This document shows positions 1-8,290 of a DNA stretch of 64,000 nt, one piece after another. Source of the DNA: Paenibacillus taichungensis. GTDB lineage: Bacteria > Bacillota > Bacilli > Paenibacillales > Paenibacillaceae. The first letter of the stretch is position 1. Each line of letters starts with the position of its first letter. A model generated the notes under the pieces. The model made no database searches. It worked only from the letters and a program-made list of their open reading frames with translations, and was not told the DNA's origin. The DNA lies in assembly GCF_013359905.1 (NCBI RefSeq), contig NZ_JABMCC010000115.1, forward strand, positions 62,001 through 126,000, written 5' to 3'. The position numbers were made by a program, and so were the translations under genes.

Positions 1-452
1 CGGTTATTCTGGCCCGACTTGCCAACAAATATTTGGATTGGAACATCAGTTATGGACTGTTATTCTTCGATTTGATCGTGGCGTTCTCGTCTTTCTTCAT
101 TATAGGGCCGCAAGGTTTGATGTGTACGATTGTCATGTTGTTCGTCGGCACCAAAACGATGGAGTTCATTATTGAAGGGCTCAATCCGAAAAAAGCAGTT
201 ACGATTATATCTACCAAACAGGATGCTATTGCACAGCAGGTCATTGAGAAGATGGATCGGGGAGTCACTGTCCTGTCTGGTCATGGATACTATACAAAGA
301 ACCCGAAAGAGATCTTATATATTGTCATTAGCAAACAAGAAGTTCCAATGCTGAAGAAGATTGTGCGAGCGGAGGACGAAATTGCTTTCATAACGATCCA
401 TGATGTGCGTGACGTATTTGGTGAAGGGTTCATCGAATTGTCCAAATCGTAA
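1..452 (+). CDS. YitT family membrane protein, C-terminal part (cut by window edge)
   Basis: The reading frame is open from base 3 at the left edge, so the start lies outside the window. The visible part begins with the last membrane segments (hydrophobic stretch around LLFFDLIVAFSSFFIIG). It continues into a soluble DUF2179-type domain of about 85 residues (VTIIS...GVTVLSGHGYYTK...ILYIVISKQE). This membrane-plus-DUF2179 arrangement is typical of YitT/YqfU family proteins, which are integral membrane proteins of poorly known function in Bacillales. A hairpin terminator follows 27 nt after the stop, so this is the last gene of its transcript. Family assignment is firm from the C-terminal domain; substrate or role cannot be inferred. 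Confidence 0.85.
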   Translation, partial: VILARLANKYLDWNISYGLLFFDLIVAFSSFFIIGPQGLMCTIVMLFVGTKTMEFIIEGLNPKKAVTIISTKQDAIAQQVIEKMDRGVTVLSGHGYYTKNPKEILYIVISKQEVPMLKKIVRAEDEIAFITIHDVRDVFGEGFIELSKS

Positions 453-479
453 TGAAGCGTATATATAAGGAAGTAAGGA

Positions 480-509
480 GCTGCGGTGTTTATCACTGCG
501 GCTTTTTTT
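480..509 (+). terminator. Intrinsic terminator after the YitT gene
   Basis: A GCTGCGGTG / CACTGCGGC stem (one G-T wobble and one T-G wobble) with a 5-nt loop is followed directly by seven T residues. Confidence 0.85.
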
Positions 510-560
510 GATGTATGTGGTGTAAATTCGAAATTAAATGATCACGATGAGATCAGGCCT

Positions 561-653
561 TGATTTTGAAATCAGATCATCCGATACTGACAAAAAGCTG
601 TACACGTATCAAGCTCGATGATATATTGAATTTAATTCGTTAAGAAACTTAAC
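561..653 (+). promoter_or_regulatory. Candidate operators upstream of the ROK regulator
   Basis: Two perfect dyads lie in the 224-bp gap before the ROK gene. One is TGATTT-TG-AAATCA at 561-574. The other is GTTAAG-AAA-CTTAAC at 639-653, which ends only 23 nt before the ATG. The second is positioned where a ROK repressor would block its own transcription or the start of its message. ROK regulators generally bind AT-rich dyads near their own genes; assignment to this regulator is inference. Confidence 0.45.
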
Positions 654-676
654 TAACTATAAAAGGAGGCGATAAA

Positions 677-1876
677 ATGGCTGGCTCACCGCAATATATC
701 CGCAATCTGAACGAGAATTTGATTATGGATGCTCTGATTGCAACTGGTGCGATGTCTAGGGCAGATATCAGTCGTCAGACCGGACTCAGTAAACCTACGG
801 TGTCGTCAGCAATTGAACATCTCATTGAACGAAACTTGGTGCTGGAAACTGGTAGAGCCGATAATGCTCAGGGTCGCAAAGCAACACTCATTCAATTCAA
901 CGAATCAGCTTATTATGTCTGTGGCATCGATATTGGGGCAACCCGAATTCGGATCGCACTCTCTGATCTGAATGGTGAGATTATGGAGTACAGAACGTAT
1001 CCAACGTTATCGGTCCAAAGTGGTAATCGAGCAGAGACGGCAACCCTTGATGTTCTTCGAAGCTATATGGATGACTTACTGTCGGAGAATCAATTGAATT
1101 GGGATCAGATTCGATGTGTTGGTTTTGGCATTCCTGGCGTTGTACTGCCGGACTCTGGAGATATTGATCGGATCGTTGCCCCTTTAGAGGGATTGGAAAA
1201 GTTGCTCTCGCTTGAATCATTGTCGGGGGCCTTCCCGTGTGAAGTGATTCTGGAGAACGATGTAAACCTGGCTGCACTGGGGGAGTACAGGAGGGGAGCT
1301 GCAGCAGAAGATTCCAATCTGTTTGTTTTTTTCTCCATCGGTACTGGAACGGGCGCAGGCATCATGGTGAACGGGCAATTGCTTCGAGGTATGGGCGGGT
1401 TGACAGGCGAGCTCGCGGAGATGTTGTTGGAAGAGGGCCATCGATTGGAGGATGTCCTATCTGCTGATGGTCTGATGGAACTGGCCAAGCGTCAGTTGGA
1501 TGCCAGTCTACTTGAGGATCCTGATTCTGGTATAGAAGCTCTTCGTGAATACCTGACTCCTGAGAAACTGTTCGAAGCTGCGCGAAGTGGAGAAACGCAG
1601 GCTGTGCAGATTCTGAAACAATACAGCCAAATGATTGCTTCGGCTCTGCGGCATATTTGCGTCATTCTTGCTCCCCATCTCATTGTACTTGGCGGAGGTA
1701 TTGGGGGAAATGGGGATGTGTTATTGCCGCATCTAAGACAGATCGTATCTGATCAATTCCCGGCGAAGCCTGCACTGATCTGTTCAGAGCTTGGCGAGCG
1801 GGCTGTAGTCACTGGAGCAGTGCAGGTGGCGTTACAACAAACGATGTTGAATCTTCAGCAAGAGGCATTGGAATAA
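677..1876 (+). CDS. ROK family transcriptional regulator (XylR/NagC type)
   Basis: The 399-aa protein has an N-terminal winged helix-turn-helix (about residues 25-65, SRADISRQTGLSKPTVSSAI). An actin-like ROK fold follows, with the phosphate-1 motif GIDIGATR near residue 83, NDVNLAALGE near 195 and SIGTGTGAG near 221. The usual ROK zinc motif (a His plus CxCGxxGC cluster after the GE of GLTGEL) is absent; that stretch reads GELAEMLLEEGHRLEDVL. It is therefore likely a pure sugar-sensing repressor rather than a kinase. An AAAGGAGG site sits 7 nt before the ATG. The next gene, a sugar-isomerase-like TIM barrel, is a natural target. Ligand unknown. Confidence 0.88.
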   Translation: MAGSPQYIRNLNENLIMDALIATGAMSRADISRQTGLSKPTVSSAIEHLIERNLVLETGRADNAQGRKATLIQFNESAYYVCGIDIGATRIRIALSDLNGEIMEYRTYPTLSVQSGNRAETATLDVLRSYMDDLLSENQLNWDQIRCVGFGIPGVVLPDSGDIDRIVAPLEGLEKLLSLESLSGAFPCEVILENDVNLAALGEYRRGAAAEDSNLFVFFSIGTGTGAGIMVNGQLLRGMGGLTGELAEMLLEEGHRLEDVLSADGLMELAKRQLDASLLEDPDSGIEALREYLTPEKLFEAARSGETQAVQILKQYSQMIASALRHICVILAPHLIVLGGGIGGNGDVLLPHLRQIVSDQFPAKPALICSELGERAVVTGAVQVALQQTMLNLQQEALE

Positions 1877-1936
1877 GGGCGTTACTTCAATAATTATAAA
1901 GGTAAGTTGGATGGATGGGACGAGATCGAAATTGGC

Positions 1937-1990
1937 TTAACCGTTAACGCGGACAAAATGAGATTTGAATTAAACATCAGCTAGGCTGAT
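1937..1990 (+). promoter_or_regulatory. Dyads between ROK gene and TIM-barrel gene
   Basis: The 179-bp gap contains TTAAC-C-GTTAA (1937-1947) and a perfect ATCAGC-TAG-GCTGAT (1976-1990). The second could be a weak hairpin or an operator for the downstream gene. Their presence suggests the TIM-barrel gene has its own control rather than simple read-through. Low-level inference. Confidence 0.3.
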
Positions 1991-2055
1991 TTAAAAATAG
2001 AGAAGATTCATCAGACATTGAACGGGTTGAACATCGCATATAGGAGGACAAAGCT

Positions 2056-3021
2056 ATGTTTACCGACAAAAAGGAATATTCATTTTCAACTTGCTGGAAC
2101 ATCAAACGACACACTACGGGTCAGGGCATGATGGAGGAGATCAAATCCCTAGGGTTCAGACAGGTGGAGCTGAACTATAACGTTACGGACGAATTGTTGC
2201 AAACAATTGAACCGATGATTGAGCGGGGGGAAATCGGCATATCCAGTGTGCACAACACGTTCCCACATGTAGCTGATCCCGATTATGGGACCGATTCGGT
2301 TCTGCTCGGTTTCGACGATGAGCCTCGTCGTAAGCGGGCCATTGAACTGCTGCTCCGTTCAGCCGAGTATGCACACCGGTATGGTGCGAAGGCAGTCGTC
2401 GTGCATCCAGGTGAGGTGCCGTTTGAATATAACATTGATGAAGCATTGAAAAAGATATATCACGATCAAGGGCCGGACTCCTCGGACTATCAATCATTGT
2501 GGCAAGAGATGCTGGAGAAGCGTGAGGCGAGTAGCGCACATTACCTGAAGCGCATTCAGGAGAGTCTGGAAGAAGTGTGTGAATTGTCTGAACAGCGGGG
2601 ATACGGAGTGAATTTCGGCATTGAGACTCGATCACGCTGTTACCAAATGCCGACGCTGCAGGAGGCGGGGGCACTTATCCGCGGTATGAAAGGGGCTCCA
2701 CTCGGCTTATGGTACGATATTGGTCACGGTATGATGATGGACCGAATGGGGCTCTATGATAATGCACGCGAAGCAAATGAATTAATCGACCATGTCGTTG
2801 GGGTTCATATCCATGAGACGGTAGGCTTGTCGGATCATTGGTGTCCATATATCCATAGTAAGGACATGGCGTTTTTTGATTCATTCCTGGATATCATTGA
2901 TCGTTCTCCGGTCAAAGTATATGAGTTGAAAGCAGCCTGCACACCGGAAGAGATTGATGAGAGTCACCGATTAATTACAGCTCGGATCGCCGGACGTCAA
3001 GCGGCACGTCAGCACGGATAA
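2056..3021 (+). CDS. Sugar phosphate isomerase/epimerase family protein (xylose-isomerase-like TIM barrel)
   Basis: The 321-aa protein matches the AP-endonuclease-2/xylose-isomerase-like TIM barrel. Near the N-terminus it has a strand-helix unit (IKSLGFRQVELNY). Candidate metal-binding residues lie at strand ends: HPGEVP near residue 116, GIETRS near 188, YDIGHG near 220, GVHIHE near 248 and an ELKA stretch close to the C-terminus. Members isomerise or epimerise keto sugars or inositol derivatives using a divalent metal. An AGGAGG site lies 9 nt before the ATG. It follows a ROK repressor, suggesting a role in degrading the sugar that repressor senses. The exact substrate cannot be read from sequence. 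Confidence 0.8.
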   Translation: MFTDKKEYSFSTCWNIKRHTTGQGMMEEIKSLGFRQVELNYNVTDELLQTIEPMIERGEIGISSVHNTFPHVADPDYGTDSVLLGFDDEPRRKRAIELLLRSAEYAHRYGAKAVVVHPGEVPFEYNIDEALKKIYHDQGPDSSDYQSLWQEMLEKREASSAHYLKRIQESLEEVCELSEQRGYGVNFGIETRSRCYQMPTLQEAGALIRGMKGAPLGLWYDIGHGMMMDRMGLYDNAREANELIDHVVGVHIHETVGLSDHWCPYIHSKDMAFFDSFLDIIDRSPVKVYELKAACTPEEIDESHRLITARIAGRQAARQHG

Positions 3022-3056
3022 TCTGGCAAGTGAATAGCGGTGAAAAATAAACGTAA

Positions 3057-3115
3057 AGAGAGCGGTCAGAATAACTTTATCTTTCGGGTGAAGTGGTATT
3101 CTGCCGCTCTCTTTT
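3057..3115 (+). terminator. Terminator after the TIM-barrel gene
   Basis: Long stem: AGAGAGCGGTCAGAATAAC pairs with GGTATTCTGCCGCTCTCT (one bulge), followed by TTTT. It ends the ROK/TIM-barrel transcription unit. Confidence 0.8.
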
Positions 3116-3148
3116 CGATGTGATATTCTCTAATCTGCAATTATAAGA

Positions 3149-3233
3149 TATAATATGCATTAATCAGGCTATGGTATCCCTTCCTTCTGAACTCTTACAA
3201 TGGTATTAGGGGTGCCGCTTCCCTGATTTTTTT
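3149..3233 (+). promoter_or_regulatory. Promoter -10 with a terminator-like structured leader
   Basis: A consensus TATAAT lies at 3149-3154, so transcription should start near 3161. The RNA would immediately fold. AATCAGG (3162-3168) pairs with CCTGATT (3222-3228), GGTATCCC (3173-3180) pairs with GGGGTGCC (3209-3216), and a run of seven T (3227-3233) follows. This is the form of an intrinsic terminator about 75 nt after the start, roughly 100 nt before the gene at 3331. It could be a conditional attenuator or a short terminated RNA. No -35 box is evident. The rest of the 309-bp gap from 3022 holds only the preceding terminator. Confidence 0.45.
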
Positions 3234-3330
3234 AGTTTTTGGATTGTGTCATACATATGAAGAACCGCCACAAGCTAGGCCAAGTATACCAATGCTGAAT
3301 ATATTATCGTCATGTGGGAGAGTACAAGTG

Positions 3331-5481
3331 ATGGACTTATTCTCAATCTATTTCAGCAGGAATTTGAAAGTGATCATTGCAGAGCGCAAGGGCAAGCTGC
3401 CTGTGCGTATATTGGCGACTGCACTGAGAAATTTGGAATCGCTGGGATATACGTTTTCGACGAAACTGATAGATGTGCTGAATACCTGGGAACGTGACAG
3501 GTTCGTTTTCTGGTTTGAGCAATTGATGGAAGAGATTCGAAAGATGAAAGGAATCAATTTAAAGGAAATCCTCGTGTATCCGAAATTTCCTAAGCGAAAA
3601 ATGAATATTCAGGAAAGTAAATTTTATTTAAATGCTTTGATGCATTCCTGGAGACAGCAGTCTTTTGAACAGGAGCAGCGCATATTACTGCTGAACAAGT
3701 TGCAACTGCGTGTGATTCATCTCGGCAGTGAAGCAGATTTTTACCAAGTGGGAATGAACCTGCTTACAGCGAAATCAGCGTTATCGCCAGTTGCAAAAGA
3801 GCAGTTGGTCTGGTTTGCAACAAAGTACGAAGGCTGGTCCGCATTTGAGCCAGAGGCAGGGCAAATACCTGTGAGGGAAAATGCCGCCGTTTATTGTGCT
3901 GCTTTATTAAAGGCGGGGCGTGCTTCGGTGGAGCAATTCCAGCGGCATTTGCGTACGGCAACAGATATATTGCGGCTGGCGGTGGCGTGTTCCGATGGAG
4001 ATGTCAGTTTGAAGGAGAATACCCGTTTCCGTTCATTTACCCGATCTGAACGACGGGTAATATTTGCTTTATTGGAGAATGCTTCGGACCCGTTGGAAGA
4101 TTTGTTTCGATATAAAGGAAGCTGGCAGAGATTGGCCGAGCGGCTGCATCCGGGTGAATATCGATACCGTTATCCAGTGGCAGTAGCAGCGCTGGACCAG
4201 TTGCGACTTGGGGAACACCCGCTTACCTTTCATGGCAGAGTGGAGCGGGCATTTGAACAGAAGGATAACGAGCTTATTGTGGAGACGCTCGCGGAACGTC
4301 CGGGAGAGATGGTCGGTCAGCTGGACCGAATGATACGTTCCGGTGTTCCGGTACAGCAAGTGATCGGCAAAATGGAAACTGTGGAAGAGAAGGTATCGAC
4401 AAGAGCGCTGCTTCGAGTGTTGGCCCACTTCAGCACACGGACGCAGTTTCAGGTCAGGAGGAGCTTTTTCCCCCAAGGCAACACGGCAAATCTGTATGTC
4501 TCCACTCAGCCGCTGCCGCCCCTCAACGTTGAGGATGTTCATGCGGTGATATCGGCGGTAGAGCATACACTGTTGAAACGATTTGCGGTACTTCCACCAC
4601 TCGGTAATGTATACATTGATGAAAGACTTCAAGAGTTTTCAGTTCCATCGGGAAAACGTAGGGCAAGCGAATCTCTTCGAGCTCTATCGCTTGCGTCATG
4701 GATATCGTTACCCACAGGAGATACCGTTCGTTTTTTTCTGTCGTGGAGAGAAGGCTTGGGCCGTGAGGAGCGAATCGAATGTGTGAATTCCGATCTGTCA
4801 GGTGTTCTGTATGATTCGAACTGGCATGATATGGGTCAAACAACCCGGACCCCTCTGCAATCGAATGAATATGTAGCTGCAAATAGCGGGCTTAAGGTGA
4901 CTACACCGGATGGAACGGCGAAGTATATGGATCTGCATTTGCCGTCCGTTTCTAAGTTAGGTGCACGTTATATTGTAATCATGGTTAACGCATTCAGGGA
5001 TAATGCTTTCAAGGATTTGCCGGAGTGTTATGCTGGCTGGATGATGCGTCAGGCGCCACAGTCGGATGAAATGTTCGAACCTTCAACGGTACAGGAGCGA
5101 ATCGATCTGACGGCAGATTCCCGTAGTTGTATACCAGCCATTATTGATGTACAGGAGCGGCGCATTTTGTGGTGCGATTTTGGCTTAAAGAGACTGCCTA
5201 AAGCGCATCCTCCGATGGGGGACAACATATCCGATTTGGCTTTGATCGCCCGGGCAATGACGGAGTTGAAAAGACCGGATTTATATACCTTATTCATGCT
5301 TCACGCTAAAGCGCGGGGAACATTGGTTGAGACATTAGGGATGGCCAATCTCGTATTTACAGCGGAGCTGGAGTCCAATCGTGTGGCTGAAGTGGCAGAG
5401 TATCTGACAGAAGGTCCACCCGTGGAGCGCACCGTGATTACACCTCTGGAGCAGGAGTATATTATGAAGCAGTTTTTGTAA
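3331..5481 (+). CDS. Large protein with TerD-like C-terminal domain
   Basis: The 716-aa cytoplasmic protein has no signal peptide. The first ~450 residues are helix-rich and repeat-like, with no motif I recognise. Residues about 460-575 resemble a TerD beta-sandwich: a VRFFLSW strand, a DLSGVLYD unit matching the TerD DLD motif, ANSG then a hydrophobic strand YMDLHLP, and IVIMVNAF...DLPECYAGW. TerD domains bind calcium and belong to tellurite/stress-resistance systems. I recall similar long proteins with a TerD-like tail in actinobacteria and myxobacteria, but that link is from memory. The ORF is open from a TTG at 3244. I prefer ATG 3331 (or GTG 3328) because GGGAGA lies 9-12 nt upstream. 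No ter genes are adjacent. Confidence 0.6.
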   Translation: MDLFSIYFSRNLKVIIAERKGKLPVRILATALRNLESLGYTFSTKLIDVLNTWERDRFVFWFEQLMEEIRKMKGINLKEILVYPKFPKRKMNIQESKFYLNALMHSWRQQSFEQEQRILLLNKLQLRVIHLGSEADFYQVGMNLLTAKSALSPVAKEQLVWFATKYEGWSAFEPEAGQIPVRENAAVYCAALLKAGRASVEQFQRHLRTATDILRLAVACSDGDVSLKENTRFRSFTRSERRVIFALLENASDPLEDLFRYKGSWQRLAERLHPGEYRYRYPVAVAALDQLRLGEHPLTFHGRVERAFEQKDNELIVETLAERPGEMVGQLDRMIRSGVPVQQVIGKMETVEEKVSTRALLRVLAHFSTRTQFQVRRSFFPQGNTANLYVSTQPLPPLNVEDVHAVISAVEHTLLKRFAVLPPLGNVYIDERLQEFSVPSGKRRASESLRALSLASWISLPTGDTVRFFLSWREGLGREERIECVNSDLSGVLYDSNWHDMGQTTRTPLQSNEYVAANSGLKVTTPDGTAKYMDLHLPSVSKLGARYIVIMVNAFRDNAFKDLPECYAGWMMRQAPQSDEMFEPSTVQERIDLTADSRSCIPAIIDVQERRILWCDFGLKRLPKAHPPMGDNISDLALIARAMTELKRPDLYTLFMLHAKARGTLVETLGMANLVFTAELESNRVAEVAEYLTEGPPVERTVITPLEQEYIMKQFL

Positions 5482-5517
5482 CGATGCAGGTTCGAATGTT
5501 TGGTCATAGATCATTGT

Positions 5518-5574
5518 AAAAGGGGTATTTGTCACGTTCGACCTGTGCGGGTCACCATGACAAGTACCCCTTTT
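5518..5574. terminator. Bidirectional terminator between convergent genes
   Basis: AAAAGGGGTATTTGTCA pairs with TGACAAGTACCCCTTTT. There are T-rich flanks on both strands, serving the 3331 gene (+) and the kinase-like gene (-). Confidence 0.85.
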
Positions 5575-5662
5575 GGGTGTGAATTAGTTTTATTGAGCGT
5601 ATAAGCAGCACGAAAAGAGAATGGAGAAGTTAAGGTCGTTCCATTCCATTCGATTACACATT

Positions 5663-6247
5663 TTATTCGTACATTCGTTGTTCGACTTCAGCAAAAGCGA
5701 TATCAGGGTTCTCATCGGAATTATCGATATAAGCCACGGCTGAGGCGGGCAAGGGCCAGGCTACTTGTTTACGTGCAAGTGAAGCTGTGAAGGCATCCCA
5801 GTTCTCCAGCTTCCACTCATCCAGCTGTGATTGTCTGGCTGTAATCCGCTCTCGATACAAAGCTTCATTTGCAAGATAAATATAGGCCACACGTACATCT
5901 GTATCATCCAGGGAACGTCCAATCTGTGCGAGTTCCTGCTCGATCCAGTCCGGAGTTCCGATTTCTTTGGTAAAGGGTCCTACAACAACCGTATCGATAC
6001 CCAATTGCACATTGTCTAGTGCTGCATCCATCGTAATACGGTATCCCAAATCACGGCACAGCCGTTTGTATTCCGGTGAATCCCGATCGGATGGATCGAG
6101 TCCCTGCAGGGTCATTATTGCTTCAGCAGCAGGACGCAGCAGGATATCCATATCCAAAAAAGCAGCTTTATGTTTACGCGAGAGGGCTTTAGCAAGGGTT
6201 GTTTTGCCGCTCCCGGCCCCGCCAAGAAAGAAAATAAGTTTGCTCAT
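5663..6247 (-). CDS. P-loop kinase-like AAA family ATPase
   Basis: The 194-aa protein starts with a Walker A loop GGAGSGKTT (residues 9-17, Lys15) followed by FLDMDILLRPA, the DxD-type phosphate/substrate region of small-molecule kinases. The fold resembles shikimate/gluconate kinases and zeta-toxin-like ATPases. An arginine-rich lid (YRERITARQSQLDEWK, about residues 130-145) fits the LID region. No antitoxin partner is adjacent, so a toxin role is not supported. GAGGAGG lies 10 nt before the ATG. Monocistronic, convergent with the upstream gene. Substrate unknown. Confidence 0.75.
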   Translation of the reverse strand: MSKLIFFLGGAGSGKTTLAKALSRKHKAAFLDMDILLRPAAEAIMTLQGLDPSDRDSPEYKRLCRDLGYRITMDAALDNVQLGIDTVVVGPFTKEIGTPDWIEQELAQIGRSLDDTDVRVAYIYLANEALYRERITARQSQLDEWKLENWDAFTASLARKQVAWPLPASAVAYIDNSDENPDIAFAEVEQRMYE

Positions 6248-6463
6248 GGTTTGAATTGCCTCCTCATAATGAATAGAAAGAATATGTAATGTGTGAGTAC
6301 GAATAAGAGATTCATAATGGCACCTCAGGTGTGAAATGACTTGTTTATTTTATCATAAACGCCTTCAATTGATAGCTAGACAGAAAAGGAAGAATCAGGT
6401 AATATTATACCTAGTTTTACTATGCATAGATTTCCGATGTATATAGCTAAGTGGATTTATTAG

Positions 6464-6485
6464 GTTCATTTGAAGTTCTATGAAC
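6464..6485 (+). promoter_or_regulatory. Dyad in the PadR promoter region
   Basis: GTTCAT-N10-ATGAAC lies about 60 nt before the PadR gene start, and an internal TTCATTTGAA overlaps it. PadR proteins usually repress their own operons through such dyads. The rest of the gap 6248-6544 is AT-rich with no gene. Confidence 0.3.
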
Positions 6486-6544
6486 TGTAGTAAAAGTGGT
6501 AGTTGTTATTGTGCGTTGAAGCATGAACAAAGGGAGTGACAGCA

Positions 6545-6880
6545 TTGCAGGTAAACAAACAAATGATTAAAGGCAGCACGGAGACATTGATTCTTACGTT
6601 ATTGAAGGAACAGCCGCTTTACGGTTATGAATTGATCAAGGAACTCCATCGTCAATCCGAGGGTGTGTTTAATTTAAAGGAAGGTACGTTATATCCCATT
6701 CTGCACGCGATGGAGCTTGAGGGATGGGTGGAGTCTTACTGGATGGAGGTTGAAGGTAGGAAACGTAAATATTATTCCATTTGTGACAAGGGTGTGGAGG
6801 CTTTACAGCATAAAAAAGCCGAGTGGCTTTTATTCCGCGGTGCCGTAGATCGGGTGCTTGGAGAGGGAGGCTTAACATGA
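6545..6880 (+). CDS. PadR family transcriptional regulator
   Basis: The 111-aa protein is a compact PadR winged helix: GSTETLILTLLKEQPLYGYELI (helices 1-2), then FNLKEGTLYPILHAMELEGWV (recognition helix and wing) and GRKRKYYSICDKG. The start is chosen as TTG 6545 because AGGGAG (6531-6536) is 8 nt upstream; the GTG at 6536 overlaps that site. Its stop overlaps the next start (ATGA), so the two are translationally coupled. PadR repressors coupled to a HAAS-domain membrane protein are a recurring Bacillales pair, in which the partner is usually the regulated target. The effector is unknown. Confidence 0.9.
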   Translation: MQVNKQMIKGSTETLILTLLKEQPLYGYELIKELHRQSEGVFNLKEGTLYPILHAMELEGWVESYWMEVEGRKRKYYSICDKGVEALQHKKAEWLLFRGAVDRVLGEGGLT

Positions 6881-8229
6881 CGGATCGACATGAGAAGATT
6901 AAACATTATCTTGATCAACTGTGTAGTCAGGTTAAGGCACGTGAAGTACATAATGATCTGCGTGATGAGCTTGGCAACCACATGGAAGAAATGATGTTGG
7001 ACAAGGAGCAAGAGGGACTGAGCCAGGAAGAGGCAGCTGCATACGCCATTGAGCAGATGGGTGATCCTGCAGTGGTGGGCAAAAGTATGCACAGATTGCA
7101 TCGTCATCGTATGCATTGGGGGCTGTTAGTTGGAATAATTGGATTGGCTACAGTTAGCCTGTTGTTAATGTGGATTTTTACAACCAATGTTACAGTAGAA
7201 ATATATAAGGAGTTATATAGCAATCATGTAATATACACCGTTATGGGTTTCATATTTATGTTGTTCTTTATTTACTTTGATTATCGAAAGTTTAAAAGAG
7301 CGGCCTGGTGGATCTATATCCTACTTAATGCCATGCTGTGGATCAATCCAGCATTATCTTCAACTTACAATGGTATAAATAGATTTTGGACGTTACCATT
7401 CGGCTTTGTGCTAGATGTGACGACGGTTTCAATGTGGGTAGTACCACTAGCCATTGGCACAATTATGCTGGACAAGCTTCGTTCCAATTGTAATATGCAA
7501 TCCATATTGACCTACATTGCAATGGTAGCGTTACCGTTAGTGCTACTATTTCAAATGTCGGACTGGGTTCGCATGTTTCTGTTTGGCACAATGTGCATTA
7601 TTTTATTTGGCTGGCTCACGAAAAAATGGCTTTATACAGCCATAGGTGCTGTTGTAACAGGAAGTATTTTTGTATTGTTATTGTTTTTTGCAGATCAGTA
7701 CGGCCGCCTGGAGAGGCTCTCTGTCGTTTTGAATCTTCAGGATGACCCTCACGGGAGTGGATATAGCAATTATTCCATTATTGAAATTATTCGATCAGCC
7801 GGCTGGTGGGGAAATGGGATTGATACAACGTTCGACATGTTTAAAACGAGTTATTATAATTACCCAGGTGTGCTGCTCATTGATGTGTTTGGCTGGTCAG
7901 CTGGGATACTGTTATTGGTGGGTGTCGTCTGGTATGTTGCCAGTATGATGAAGATACTACCTCGCATTCGGGATGATTTCAGTCGAATGATTATTGTCAG
8001 TATCACCGCCATGTTTGCATTGCAAATCATCTATTCGTTGGCGATGACTACCGGTAAGGTTCCAATCCTAAGTATTTCTTTTCCTTTTATTGGATATGGG
8101 AATCACCTGATTTATGATTATGCCATGCTTGGTTTACTTCTCGGTATTTATCGTCGGAAGGATATCATTTCCAAGAAAAATGAAAAAATACGGCAGAAGG
8201 TGAATGCCGACCCAATGACCAGTTCATAA
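6877..8229 (+). CDS. HAAS-domain fused to FtsW/RodA/SpoVE-like membrane protein
   Basis: The 450-aa protein has an N-terminal HAAS domain (about residues 1-75): HNDLRDELGNHMEEMM, then SQEEAAAYAIEQMGDP. Around ten membrane segments follow. The membrane part shows degenerate SEDS features. HGSGYSNYSIIEIIRSAGWWGNG resembles the FtsW/RodA extracellular loop. FPFIGYGNHLIYDYAMLGLLLGI resembles the conserved PFISYGGS...MGLLL ending. SEDS proteins polymerise glycan strands, but residues have diverged here, so enzymatic activity is uncertain. It overlaps the PadR stop by ATGA, with GGGAGG upstream, so expression is likely PadR-controlled. Confidence 0.75.
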   Translation: MTDRHEKIKHYLDQLCSQVKAREVHNDLRDELGNHMEEMMLDKEQEGLSQEEAAAYAIEQMGDPAVVGKSMHRLHRHRMHWGLLVGIIGLATVSLLLMWIFTTNVTVEIYKELYSNHVIYTVMGFIFMLFFIYFDYRKFKRAAWWIYILLNAMLWINPALSSTYNGINRFWTLPFGFVLDVTTVSMWVVPLAIGTIMLDKLRSNCNMQSILTYIAMVALPLVLLFQMSDWVRMFLFGTMCIILFGWLTKKWLYTAIGAVVTGSIFVLLLFFADQYGRLERLSVVLNLQDDPHGSGYSNYSIIEIIRSAGWWGNGIDTTFDMFKTSYYNYPGVLLIDVFGWSAGILLLVGVVWYVASMMKILPRIRDDFSRMIIVSITAMFALQIIYSLAMTTGKVPILSISFPFIGYGNHLIYDYAMLGLLLGIYRRKDIISKKNEKIRQKVNADPMTSS

Positions 8230-8290
8230 ACATGCAAAATCATTACCGAATCTTGAAACAAATGGATTGTTATGCTCGTTTAACAAGCAT

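Noticed and set aside
2183-2674. 163-codon minus-strand frame inside the TIM-barrel gene
   Set aside because: Composition is unlike a protein (many His/Pro/Cys) and it overlaps a convincing gene.
5663-6247. P-loop protein as a zeta-type toxin
   Set aside because: No antitoxin gene is adjacent, and the lid and DxD regions fit a small-molecule kinase equally well.
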